Notes: a model not told the origin generated them from the letters alone. Counted from the first letter of the stretch, positions 18,201 through 25,958 are shown. The stretch is 55,398 bases of DNA from an uncultured Tateyamaria sp. (GCA_947501275.1 CANMVD010000013.1:1-55398); one strand, 5' to 3'. A program made the numbers and translations.

Positions 18201-18857
18201 TGTACGCAGAACGTGGCAACGGCGTTCCCCTTCGCCAAAGGTGGCGCGCGTCATATCTCGACCTCGGTCTTTGGGGACTTCTTTGGCTATGGTGGTCGCA
18301 TGGAAGGGTTTTACGAAACCTATCTGCGGGATCACACGCAGCGCGAGGCGGATGGGCGCATCGTGGCACGCGAAGGCAGCCCACTCGGCGCACGCCTGAG
18401 CTCGGCCACTCTGAGCCAGTTTGCCCGCGCCGAACGCATCCGGCAGGCGTTTTTCCCGCCCGACAGTTCAACGCCATCGGTGTCCTTCAGCATTTCGCAA
18501 GTCGCGTCTTCGCCCACGGTCGAAAGTTCGGAAGTGAAGATGAGCGGGCGCGCCGTGCAGTTGTTCCCCAATGCCAGCGGCGCCAGCTTTACCTGGCCCG
18601 ACGACACCGCAGATATCGAAGTGACGCTGCTGCCACGCAGTGAATCCACCCAAAACTCTGCCCGGTTCGGCGGCGGCCGTTGGGCGCTGTCTGACTTCAT
18701 CTCGCGCGGTCGGAACCGGAGTTCCGGTACCCAGGCTGATGTGACCCATCAGGTGGGCGGGCGTTCAGTCACTTTCCGGTTGGAATTCGACAGTATCGCC
18801 ATTCCGTTCCTGATGCGGGAACTGGCTGATTTTTCCTGTCCGACAACGATTGAGTAG
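15246..18857 (+). CDS. tssM: T6SS inner-membrane protein TssM (IcmF)
   Basis: A 1,203-residue IcmF/VasK protein beginning at a GTG that overlaps the tssL stop by four bases. Two membrane helices lie in about residues 18-70, and a third at about 435-458 (TGLIAAAALAAFGLFGYSFW). The cytoplasmic domain between them has an intact Walker A (GPPGAGKTT, about 127-135) and DTAGRY, so nucleotide binding should be possible. The large periplasmic part ends in the beta-rich domain that normally contacts TssJ. No tssJ is present on this replicon, so outer-membrane anchoring must differ or use a chromosomal partner. With TssL and TssK it forms the trans-envelope complex. Confidence 0.96.
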   Translation: MRVLLKWLRPSNWWGIKWLRWIILTIGFLCICAAVWFGLPMFGIEILSTIWLRVLIIAVIVAPIIIVWGIRYRRRRKAAAELEESLTETPVGDGAILADRMQEALAGLKKKGGATYLYDLPWYVIIGPPGAGKTTALVHSGLEFPGTDASAVAGFGGTKNCDFWFSEEAVMIDTAGRYTTQDSDARADKMSWQAFLDQLKKARPNQPINGVILAFSCEDMMTATDDTLDTHALAVRKRLEELHETLRIDVPVYVLFTKADLISGFREFFGHFGEDRRRSVWGITFQTKDRKEETYRSVPAEFDQLISRLSDEVTDRMNEEPDTVARIAMFGFPGQLVLLQRNVSDFLRRVFQKSNDLHAILRGFYFTSGTQEGTPIDQVLGAMSDANAGGFTPNFMSGKGRSYFLHDLLKTVIFSERDWVGYDFKAMRRKAIFRTAVTGLIAAAALAAFGLFGYSFWQNATLIRNAAAATDNYKLEAQGLLAETIITESSTRPILQALAQVRDIPAGYAFPAEQTFFEKVGLSRRASVRSAALQSYSDGLERLLRPRMMLYLENRLPRLVAEDNIEEAYRALKVYILLAKEQDGRSDDVAIQAYFAEAWGPEYSEPGLDGEYREINEHLAAMLELDDRVEPTLKPDKELVESTQKEIATLSLAQQAYSSIVSQSATLLPFRMMDELADVQADVVFRTKDGKPLESLEVAGLYSFTGYWGFFQDAVANAAERLEDERWVLGAPGEGVDYAGQLAGLNRDLHAFYRADFAEAWNGMLDRIELVPMSAGAPQYPGLAVASAPFASPILKLAEAVDKETRLTRFLDVVEGMEVSPEALASPDGIGGQLAGVGFSEVERRSGAIQRIALNMLKDKAKFQERAINSASAPSQRRQLETIEQRFEKWHAFVRGENNARPLDVLLNGMGELLKNRQLAGRGGNALLDQRGMQDALNNLSQGVPFYPETIVGFVNQIEAEFLTVSANASIGELQRALAEEVGAFCTQNVATAFPFAKGGARHISTSVFGDFFGYGGRMEGFYETYLRDHTQREADGRIVAREGSPLGARLSSATLSQFARAERIRQAFFPPDSSTPSVSFSISQVASSPTVESSEVKMSGRAVQLFPNASGASFTWPDDTADIEVTLLPRSESTQNSARFGGGRWALSDFISRGRNRSSGTQADVTHQVGGRSVTFRLEFDSIAIPFLMRELADFSCPTTIE

Positions 18858-18864
18858 GACCGGG

Positions 18865-19563
18865 ATGAGCGTCGTCATATATGGAAAGCACCCCGCCTAT
18901 GGCGACTTTCTGGCACATGGGCTGGACCACGATCTGCTGTCTCTTTTTGACAAGTGGCTTGAGGGAATTCTGCCCAAGCTCAAGGACGATTTGGGTGACG
19001 ACTGGGAGGCCGCTTGGGCGGCCGCACCCCCGCTGAACTTTTGGCTTGGCCCCGATATCATTGGTGCGCCTTTGCTTGGGGTGTTTCTGCCTTCGCAAGA
19101 TAAGGTTGGTCGTCGGTTTCCCCTGATGATGGGCCTGACTGAAGTTGTGACGCCACCCCCCTTGCATCCAGCCCATGATGAAACCCCCTATACCGCGATT
19201 GCGGCCCATATCGGCAATTTCACTGTGCCCAGTGGCGGCACCCGCGGCGTCAAGACACTGCTGGACGGGTTTGATCCGCCCCCCTTGCAGGGCGTGATTT
19301 TCGAATCCGGTCAGGACGGCACGATCTGGGGCCATCGCGAAGATGGCGATTTGCGCCGATTGTTCACAGATGCCGTGACAGCCGACGCCCAAAAAGCGCA
19401 ATTGGGTCGCAGCCATTGGTGGCATGCCGAATTGCCAAACCGCAGTGCAGGATGGTTGGCCGCCAACGGTTTGCCGGACCTCACCAGTATGCGTTGGCTG
19501 TTGACAGAACGCGCCCACACAGCAAGACAGTCTGAGCCCGCAAGAAAGTCCGAGAATGAGTGA
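18865..19563 (+). CDS. tagF: T6SS-associated repressor TagF
   Basis: A 232-residue TagF (ImpM) protein, a negative regulator of T6SS assembly that in other systems binds Fha. Typical motifs are YGKHPAYGDFLAHG near the start, NFWLGPDIIGAPLLGVFLPS, GRRFPL in the middle and HWWHAELPNRSAGW near the end. ATG 18865 is preferred to the in-frame ATG at 18850, which lies inside tssM and lacks a ribosome site; AGGA sits just before 18865. It overlaps the phosphatase gene by eight bases. In Agrobacterium TagF and PppA are one fused protein, so this tight overlap fits a shared role. Confidence 0.92.
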   Translation: MSVVIYGKHPAYGDFLAHGLDHDLLSLFDKWLEGILPKLKDDLGDDWEAAWAAAPPLNFWLGPDIIGAPLLGVFLPSQDKVGRRFPLMMGLTEVVTPPPLHPAHDETPYTAIAAHIGNFTVPSGGTRGVKTLLDGFDPPPLQGVIFESGQDGTIWGHREDGDLRRLFTDAVTADAQKAQLGRSHWWHAELPNRSAGWLAANGLPDLTSMRWLLTERAHTARQSEPARKSENE

Positions 19564-20356
19564 TCCAAGCGAACCCAGCTTTGTCTTTGAAACGGCAACT
19601 CTCACGGATGTGGGCTGTGTGCGCAAAGTCAATGAAGACAGTATGCTGGCCCTGCCCGACAGCGGGTTGTGGTTGGTGGCTGACGGCATGGGTGGTCACG
19701 CTGCGGGTGATTTTGCCAGCCAGTCCATTGTGGGTGAAATGCAGACTGTGGGTGTCCCCGGTGGGGCGGTCGATCTGCGCGCGCGCTTTATGGAGCGGCT
19801 GACGCGCGCCAATTCACGTATCCTGCAACATGCGGCAGAGCTGGGGAACGGCACGATTGGGTCCACTGTAGCTGCTCTGCTGATCCAGCAGGGGCACTAC
19901 GCCTGTATCTGGTCCGGCGACAGCCGTGTGTACCGGATGCGCGGCGGCGTTCTGACCCAGACCACGCGTGATCATACCGAGGTGCGCGCACTGCTGGATG
20001 CTGGCACCATCACCGCCGCCGAGGCCGAAGCCTGGCCCCGCAAGAATGTGATCACCCGCGCCATTGGTGTAAGTCAGGAACCCGAATGCGACATGATCGA
20101 GGGTGTCTTGGCCGATAAGGATGTCTTTTTGCTTTGTTCAGATGGGCTGACAGAATATTTTCACGACGACGAACTGGAGCGTGTGATGCGCGAACATGGC
20201 GCAAATCTGGATGCCCTATGCGACCAGTTGGTCAAGACAGCGCTGGAACGGGGCGGTAAGGACAATGTAACAGTGGTCGCTGTGCGCTGCCATCAGGTGC
20301 CTTTGCCCCAGTTTGAGGCATCTGGCGTCTATCCAGAGTTTGGTGGCTACCTGTGA
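19556..20356 (+). CDS. pppA: PP2C-type Ser/Thr phosphatase PppA
   Basis: A 266-residue PPM/PP2C phosphatase that would remove the phosphate from Thr placed by PpkA and switch the T6SS off. All metal-binding motifs are in place: GCVRKVNEDS, LVADGMGGHAAGDFASQ, IWSGDSRVYRMRGG, CSDGLTEYF and GGKDNVTVV near the C-terminus. It is cytoplasmic, with no membrane helix. Its ATG lies inside the end of tagF and its stop overlaps the kinase GTG by four bases, so repressor, phosphatase and kinase are translationally coupled. Confidence 0.95.
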   Translation: MSDPSEPSFVFETATLTDVGCVRKVNEDSMLALPDSGLWLVADGMGGHAAGDFASQSIVGEMQTVGVPGGAVDLRARFMERLTRANSRILQHAAELGNGTIGSTVAALLIQQGHYACIWSGDSRVYRMRGGVLTQTTRDHTEVRALLDAGTITAAEAEAWPRKNVITRAIGVSQEPECDMIEGVLADKDVFLLCSDGLTEYFHDDELERVMREHGANLDALCDQLVKTALERGGKDNVTVVAVRCHQVPLPQFEASGVYPEFGGYL

Positions 20357-22650
20357 TCGGTGAAAACACTCAGCCTCCCAAACGGCCAGAGGCAGAAGAT
20401 GACTTTGATGACGATCGCACGTTGATCGCGCCTATGCCTGTTTCCGAAGGTTCAGAGACAGAAGATGCTGCATCTGAGGCTGGACCAGAGGGAGAAGAGG
20501 CAGACGTCGATCGCACGATCATCGCGCCAATGCCGACCGACAACTCACCAACGTCCGAAGCCGAGCCGGAAGACGCGGACCGTACAATCATTGGTAGCTT
20601 ACCGAGTGCGGACGCGACCGCGCCCGACATTGACCCTGAAATCGACGATGATCCTGTTCCAGAGCTGGAGACGGGTGGATCAACTTACCGTCCGTTTATC
20701 GAAGAAGCCGCTGCAGCACCTGTTGCGGACGCTGCTCCGGCAGACGCGGATGGCGACGAAACGCTGTTGTCTCCTGCGGCGCAGACGGCGGCGGGAGCAG
20801 CCGTTGCCGGCGCGGTTGCCGCGGCAGTATCTAACCCGGATCTGGAGCCCACGCAACTGACAGCCGGGGGAACGGAAACCACCGCGACCAAATCCGAACC
20901 CTTGCGCACGCTTGAGCCGGGTAATGTCATCAACAACATGTACCGGGTTGAGGAACGCCTTGATCAGGGCGGCATGGGCCGGGTGTTCCGGGGTGTCGAA
21001 ATCGGCACCGGTGAATCTGTGGCGATCAAGGTTATCCTGCCCGAAATGGCAGAGGACCTGCGTGTCGCGGCCATGTTCCGTCGCGAGGCGCGTACTTTGC
21101 GCCAGCTCCACCACGATGCGATTGTGCGCTACTTTGCCTATGTGCCGCCGGATGAGCACATGGATCTGCACGCCCTTGTCATGGGGTTCATCGAAGGCAA
21201 CAAGCTGTCGGACAAGCTGAAAAGCGACGGACCATTGCCGGACGAAGATGTGTGCAAGCTGTTCATCCGTTTGGCGGACGGGCTTGAGCGGGCCCACAAG
21301 ATTGGCGTTGTGCACCGCGATTTGTCTCCTGACAACGTGATGTTGCCCGACAACGATATCGAAAAGGCGGTGCTGATCGATTTCGGTATTTCACGGTCCT
21401 CCAAGATCAAGGACGTAACCATCGGGAACGAGTTTGCGGGCAAGCTGAAATATGTCTCGCCCGAACAACTGGGCGCTTATGGTGGTGAGGCAGAGGCCCC
21501 CAGCGACGTCTACTCGCTTGGGCTGTTGATCATTGCGTGCCTGACGGGCAAAGCCGTGCCCATGGGCGACAGTATTGTCGAGGCCGTGCAGAAACGCCAG
21601 GGCGTACCGGATATCAACCACTTGCCCGTCGCGTTTCAGGGTCTGCTGTACAACATGTTGCAGCCTGACCCGCTGAAACGCACCCAAAACATGGGGCAGG
21701 TCATCGAAGGCCTCAAGGCGATCAGCGGTGATGAACAGACCCAGACGACGGACGGTCTGTACTCCATGACAATTGGCGCGACAAACCGCACCGTGCCGGG
21801 CCTGCAAGCCGCACCAAGTGGGCGCACGGAGTCCTTTGTGACAACTGTGCCTGCCGTCGGCGCGGATCCGACGGCACCCCCCGCGCCTGAGCCACGCAGT
21901 GGTGGTGGCTTTGGACTGATTGCGGCAATTTTGGTTGTGGTGGCCCTCGCCGGGGGTGGCGCGTGGTACTACTTCAACGGGCTGGACACAGCCGGTGATG
22001 AGCTGTCGAACGAGGTTGCCGAAGGGTTGGCCCGCGTTCCGGGAAGCCGCGAAACCTATCTGGCCGAAGCTGTGCCCGAAGGATGTGCCTATGCGGCGCG
22101 CCGCGGGCAGGGGATCAACACCGGTCTGATCGAGGGTTTTTCGCTGGAGGCCTCTGCATTGAGCGGGCTTGCCAGTGGCTGGGCTGAACGCTTTGGCACG
22201 CAGCCCGAGGTGTTGGCCCGCGCCGTGACGGACAAGCAATGCGCCGTTCTTGAATTCGCCCGAACCTTTCAGGGCACCCAAGGCGGGATGATCGAAATCT
22301 CTCTCGATCAGAACACCGTTGTCGGTGATGAGGGTGTGATTGGCCGTGTCCATGGCAGCGATGGTCGCGAGAACTGGCTGGCGCTTGTGGCACCCAATGG
22401 GCTTGTCTTTTCCTTGATGAGCCAACTTCGCGAACCCATCGGTGATCAGCGGCAATTCAACTTCAGTCTGAAAAATGCGCAGGCTGGCGTTTACCTGTTG
22501 ATTGCAACGGCCTCCGAAGATGCGCTTGTGCGTGCAGCCGCAATGCAGGACGGCACGGCAGCCGCAGATATCCTGCCCCTGATGACCCGGGAATTGGCGG
22601 ATGACGGGCTGGGCGCTGTCGACATTGGTGTGGTCGAAATCACGCCCTGA
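20353..22650 (+). CDS. ppkA: Transmembrane Ser/Thr kinase PpkA with Thr-motif array and periplasmic sensor domain
   Basis: A 765-residue receptor kinase of the T6SS threonine-phosphorylation pathway, starting at GTG. Residues 1-190 are an acidic linker with four spaced motifs: DRTLIAP (Thr23), DRTIIAP (Thr55), DRTIIGS (Thr78) and DETLLSP (Thr137), good candidates for autophosphorylation and FHA docking. The kinase domain is about 197-470, with loop DQGGMGRVFRG, catalytic Lys in VAIKVI, HRDLSPDN (Ser where Lys is more usual), LIDFG and YVSPEQL. A membrane helix lies at about 519-540. The periplasmic domain (about 541-765) is not PASTA or VWA. It matches the C-terminus of the TonB-like protein at 23440-25062, including two Cys separated by 51 residues in both. 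It ends the tssK operon, three bases from the convergent Lrp gene. Confidence 0.94.
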   Translation: MIGENTQPPKRPEAEDDFDDDRTLIAPMPVSEGSETEDAASEAGPEGEEADVDRTIIAPMPTDNSPTSEAEPEDADRTIIGSLPSADATAPDIDPEIDDDPVPELETGGSTYRPFIEEAAAAPVADAAPADADGDETLLSPAAQTAAGAAVAGAVAAAVSNPDLEPTQLTAGGTETTATKSEPLRTLEPGNVINNMYRVEERLDQGGMGRVFRGVEIGTGESVAIKVILPEMAEDLRVAAMFRREARTLRQLHHDAIVRYFAYVPPDEHMDLHALVMGFIEGNKLSDKLKSDGPLPDEDVCKLFIRLADGLERAHKIGVVHRDLSPDNVMLPDNDIEKAVLIDFGISRSSKIKDVTIGNEFAGKLKYVSPEQLGAYGGEAEAPSDVYSLGLLIIACLTGKAVPMGDSIVEAVQKRQGVPDINHLPVAFQGLLYNMLQPDPLKRTQNMGQVIEGLKAISGDEQTQTTDGLYSMTIGATNRTVPGLQAAPSGRTESFVTTVPAVGADPTAPPAPEPRSGGGFGLIAAILVVVALAGGGAWYYFNGLDTAGDELSNEVAEGLARVPGSRETYLAEAVPEGCAYAARRGQGINTGLIEGFSLEASALSGLASGWAERFGTQPEVLARAVTDKQCAVLEFARTFQGTQGGMIEISLDQNTVVGDEGVIGRVHGSDGRENWLALVAPNGLVFSLMSQLREPIGDQRQFNFSLKNAQAGVYLLIATASEDALVRAAAMQDGTAAADILPLMTRELADDGLGAVDIGVVEITP

Positions 22651-22653
22651 GCT

Positions 22654-23115
22654 TTAAATCGGTAGGGCAGTGGTGTCTTTCAGGTCTTCCATCACGAAGC
22701 TGGCCGAGACATCTGCGATCTGCACCTTTTCGATCAGCCGCTGATAAAAGTGGTCGTAGGCGGGGACATCCGCCACACGTACGCGCAACACGTAATCCAG
22801 ATCTCCCGTCATACGTTGCGCGGCGACGATTTCTGGCATCTCGCGGACCGCCCTGCGGAAGGCAGTCAGCCATTGCGCGCTGTGATCATTGGTCCGGATC
22901 AGAACAACGACCAACAACCCAAGGCCCACAGCATCTGCATCCACGATCGCCACGCGTTTCTGGATGATTCCATCGCTCTCAAGCCGTTTTAAGCGACGCC
23001 AACAGGCGTTTCGTGACAGGTTCACCTGTTCGGCCAGAGCATCGACACTGAGTGCTGCGTCCTTTTGCACAAGACGCAGCAAATTACGGTCTATATCATC
23101 TATATTTTCCCTCAT
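22654..23115 (-). CDS. Lrp/AsnC-family transcriptional regulator
   Basis: A 153-residue regulator of standard family length when started at the ATG at 23115 (MRENIDDIDRNLLRLVQ). A longer reading to 23229 would add about 38 residues unlike the family. The N-terminal helix-turn-helix has LSRNACWRRLKRLESDGII, and the C-terminal ligand-binding RAM domain contains MTGDLDYVLRVRVADVPAYD. Such proteins bind DNA as dimers or octamers and respond to amino acids. It is convergent with ppkA and divergent from the small DUF6356 gene, whose promoter it may control. Regulation of the T6SS would be speculation. Confidence 0.9.
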   Translation of the reverse strand: MRENIDDIDRNLLRLVQKDAALSVDALAEQVNLSRNACWRRLKRLESDGIIQKRVAIVDADAVGLGLLVVVLIRTNDHSAQWLTAFRRAVREMPEIVAAQRMTGDLDYVLRVRVADVPAYDHFYQRLIEKVQIADVSASFVMEDLKDTTALPI

Positions 23116-23218
23116 GTTTGGGAATTTATCCACAAACAGGCGCATTAAGAAAGAGAATTTGGGATATCTGGGCACGATGTACGAGTTAAATTGCTCAAAG
23201 CCAGCCAAAGGATGCAAC

Positions 23219-23431
23219 ATGACCCGCACATGGAACCGTATTTTTGTACAACACCCGCAATCGGTGAACGAAAGCTACTTTCAACACATGCGGTTTGCTG
23301 GATGGTTTGCAACCAGGTTGCTAGCGGCAGGAGGAGCGGCTCTTGTACACGCTGTTGTGCCCTGCCTGTTTGAAAAGACAGCCGGACGGATGATTGCAGA
23401 GATGCACGGGCGTCTGACTCAACGTCACTGA
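23219..23431 (+). CDS. Small DUF6356-like membrane protein
   Basis: A 70-residue protein starting at ATG 23219, with AAAGGA seven bases upstream. The pattern NRIFVQHPQSVNESYFQHMR followed by one hydrophobic helix with LVHAVVPCLFEKT matches, as I remember it, the DUF6356 family of small alphaproteobacterial proteins of unknown function. It is divergent from the Lrp regulator, with about 100 bases between starts, and ends eight bases from the convergent TonB-like gene. Nothing in the sequence ties it to secretion. Confidence 0.7.
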   Translation: MTRTWNRIFVQHPQSVNESYFQHMRFAGWFATRLLAAGGAALVHAVVPCLFEKTAGRMIAEMHGRLTQRH

Positions 23432-23439
23432 TCGCCGGA

Positions 23440-25062
23440 TCAACGTACGTCGAAGGTTACCAGGCCAAACACAGCCCCTTCCAGAACATCGGCATTCAGA
23501 CCTGAAAAGGCATCCTGTGCTTCGCGCCCGATCCCGTTGCCCAGATCGATTGGCCCGTCAGGTGAGCCGAGCACCAGCAAGACCTGTCGCGTATCGCGGG
23601 CCGGGCCAGCACGCGCTACGGGCACATCGATCACCGGCTCATTCCCATCGAGGGAGGTAAAGCGCGCCAGATCCTGCACAACACCGTTGTCATCAATCAA
23701 CAGAAGGGTCAGGAACAGACCCCCCGCACCAACCACGCGCGCCTGCAGGCTATCGCCGCTGCGCAAAGTGGTCTCTGCCACCGCAAGGCCGATGCGACTA
23801 GCCGGGTAAGCGCCGCTCAGACGGACCGCATCCAGCATCGCACATTGGCGGGGATCAAGCACTTCGCGTGTTTGCGTTGGTGCAATGTCCAACCCGTCCA
23901 CGACCCGCGCGGCCAAGGCATCCAATGTGGCTACATCCGCGCCGATAAACGACACGCCAACGCCATCAGCACCGGCACGCCGGGGCAGGGCGAGAGTGCA
24001 CTGCGGGGCCGGTGTGGCGCGAATACGTTGTAGCAGTGCGCCAATCTGGCGGACCGCAGGGGACGGGGTGTCGATAATGGGCGCGCCGTCGATGGTGCCG
24101 TCGCTGCCCGGCGCCTCTTCGGCGGCGACTTCGGGCGCAATCTCAGGCGACTGTTCTTCGACTTCGGGGGGAGTTTCGGGCTCGGGTTCCGGGTCCGGTG
24201 CGACCACTTCCGGTTCGGGCGCGACGGCCTCTGGCTCAGGGGCAATCACTTCGGGTTCGGGGTCCACCACCTCTGGTGTCGGCAACGCAACTTCGGTTTC
24301 CGGCGCAAGGATCTCTGGCGCCGGCAACGTCGGTTCGGGCAAGACGACGGCCGCAATGTCTTCTTCGACAATCACGGTATCAGGAATAACAACATCAGGC
24401 GAGATCGCATCAGGCGCGAGCAGGGTTGGATCAGGTTCCGGTGCGGGGGCAACAGCCTCCGCGAGCGGTGAAAACACTGTATCATCGATCGGGCTCAGAT
24501 CTTCGATCACAACCTCATCGGGGTCGACAAAGGGCAGGGGGGCAACCTCGGGCTCAGCCACCGCTTCGGGCTCGGGGGCAAGAGGCGGTGTTTCAGGTTC
24601 GGGGTCCAGCGCGGCAAACGTGTCCTCGACAGGTGCCAGAACATCAGGCTCGGGGGCCAAGAGCTCCGGTTCGGGCGCAAGAATCTCTTCGGCCTCTGGC
24701 TCCAACGCCGCATCCTCGGGCTGCAGGGCGCTGTCTTCGGGGGCGAGCAAATCGGCTGCGTCCTCGGGGGCCAACAGATCGTCCGCCTGCTCCAATTCGT
24801 CGGCAACCGCCTCATCCGGGTTCAGCGGAATGGCGTCTGGAGGAATGAGAGGCTCTTCCTCGATCTCGATGATATCTGCATCCAGAATTTCGAGGGTGAT
24901 CTCATATTCCGGTTCACGTACTGCCGGAGTCGAAGGCTCGGGCAAGAGCGCAACAGACGAGCTCAACAACGCCACAACCACCGCCCCATGCATGGCCGTC
25001 GACCCGCCAAAGGCCAAGGCCCATGACGAGGACCGGGTCGGTGCATAGGGCAGAAAGCTCAT
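23440..25062 (-). CDS. TonB/TolA-like periplasm-spanning protein with PpkA-type sensor domain
   Basis: A 540-residue protein, last gene of the ExbB/ExbD operon. A single N-terminal membrane helix (about 12-42, with GSTAMHGAVVVALLSSSVAL) is followed by ~270 residues of Pro/Glu/Ala-rich spacer with many LAPEP-like and EPE repeats, the arrangement of TonB and TolA. The C-terminus (about 340-540) is not a TonB domain. It aligns with the periplasmic end of PpkA: a first Cys followed by PRRAG, 51 residues to a second Cys in D-x-x-Q-C-A-M-L-D, then GDSLQARVVGAGG, LLLIDDNGVV and RQVLLVLGSPDG. It overlaps the ExbD gene upstream by four bases. I infer that it is moved or tensioned by the Exb motor and may act with PpkA. 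Confidence 0.72.
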   Translation of the reverse strand: MSFLPYAPTRSSSWALAFGGSTAMHGAVVVALLSSSVALLPEPSTPAVREPEYEITLEILDADIIEIEEEPLIPPDAIPLNPDEAVADELEQADDLLAPEDAADLLAPEDSALQPEDAALEPEAEEILAPEPELLAPEPDVLAPVEDTFAALDPEPETPPLAPEPEAVAEPEVAPLPFVDPDEVVIEDLSPIDDTVFSPLAEAVAPAPEPDPTLLAPDAISPDVVIPDTVIVEEDIAAVVLPEPTLPAPEILAPETEVALPTPEVVDPEPEVIAPEPEAVAPEPEVVAPDPEPEPETPPEVEEQSPEIAPEVAAEEAPGSDGTIDGAPIIDTPSPAVRQIGALLQRIRATPAPQCTLALPRRAGADGVGVSFIGADVATLDALAARVVDGLDIAPTQTREVLDPRQCAMLDAVRLSGAYPASRIGLAVAETTLRSGDSLQARVVGAGGLFLTLLLIDDNGVVQDLARFTSLDGNEPVIDVPVARAGPARDTRQVLLVLGSPDGPIDLGNGIGREAQDAFSGLNADVLEGAVFGLVTFDVR

Positions 25063-25472
25063 TGCTCTGCCTCGCTGTCCTTGCGGTGCACAGTGACAAG
25101 ACGCACTTGCACCGCAATCAGATTTTCGGCGGCAATCAGGTCAAACAGAGCGCCCGCATTATAGTCCCGTTCAGCCAAGACATGCAGCAGCGGATCATCA
25201 ATCAAGGCGTCAGACAGCGTGCCGGGTTCGATGGGTACGCCGTCCAGCATCATCTCGCCCTCGGATGAGACTGTCAGCAATGGTTTGGGCAGCAGATCCA
25301 GCGGCAGTTCAGTGGTGTCAGGCAACGTCACTGTCACGGTTGTCGATGTCGACAGTGAACCGGTAGTGAGAAAGAAAAAGATCAACAGCAAGACGATATT
25401 GACGATCGCAAGCGAGCTGTCGATGGCGGTCCGCTCTCGCGGCGGCGTCAGGCGGCGTTGGTTCAGGCTCAC
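25059..25472 (-). CDS. ExbD/TolR-family protein lacking the usual membrane Asp
   Basis: A 137-residue ExbD/TolR-like protein with one N-terminal membrane helix (SSLAIVNIVLLLIFFFLTTG, about 19-38) and a periplasmic domain. The Asp that carries protons in ExbD and TolR helices is not found at the expected place; an Asn is present instead. Its partner encoded just upstream keeps the Asp, so the two may form a heterodimer with a single protonatable site. It overlaps both neighbours by four bases, which suggests fixed stoichiometry. Confidence 0.85.
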   Translation of the reverse strand: MSLNQRRLTPPRERTAIDSSLAIVNIVLLLIFFFLTTGSLSTSTTVTVTLPDTTELPLDLLPKPLLTVSSEGEMMLDGVPIEPGTLSDALIDDPLLHVLAERDYNAGALFDLIAAENLIAVQVRLVTVHRKDSEAEQ

Positions 25473-25942
25473 GGCGCAGTCCGGGCAAGCTGCACCGCCT
25501 CCACCTCGGCGCTGTCCAGCGCCTCAAGAGCCGAAGCGACGTCTTGCACGCGCGCCTCGTTCCCTACAATGATCACAACTTCGCCGGGGTCATCCAGTGA
25601 TCCAATTGCCTCGGCCAGTGATGGCAATTGGTCGATCTCGAACACCTGACCCTTGGTGGCAACCGTGCCGTTGCCCAATTCCCAAATGGTTACACCGTCC
25701 AGTTCGTTCTGGGGATCGGCGGTGTTTTCCGCAGCCTCGTCGATTGGCGCGTTTTGGTTGGCACTGTCGCCGCTGTCTTCCACCTCGTCCTGCGCCGTCG
25801 TCAATGTGACCAGCGAAAAAGGCGTCAGGCTGGTTGTCAGCATGAAGAAGATCAACAGCTGGAACATGGCATCCGCCAGTGGCGTCAGCACAAAACGGTA
25901 GCGCCGTGGCCGTTCCGGCAATGGTGTGTAAGAGGCGCCCAT
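25469..25942 (-). CDS. ExbD/TolR-family proton-channel subunit
   Basis: A 157-residue ExbD/TolR protein. The membrane helix TPLADAMFQLLIFFMLTTS (about 20-38) contains the conserved Asp needed for proton flow. A long Asp/Glu/Asn-rich stretch (about 51-81) separates it from the periplasmic domain. It lies 16 bases after the ExbB gene and overlaps the second ExbD by four bases. AGGAGG directly abuts the ATG, which is tight spacing. Confidence 0.9.
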   Translation of the reverse strand: MGASYTPLPERPRRYRFVLTPLADAMFQLLIFFMLTTSLTPFSLVTLTTAQDEVEDSGDSANQNAPIDEAAENTADPQNELDGVTIWELGNGTVATKGQVFEIDQLPSLAEAIGSLDDPGEVVIIVGNEARVQDVASALEALDSAEVEAVQLARTAP

Positions 25943-25958
25943 CCTCCTGCCAGCCCGC

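Noticed and set aside
23885..25048. Ser/Gly-rich plus-strand frame of 387 codons
   Set aside because: Exact shadow of the Pro/Glu-rich spacer of the TonB-like gene.
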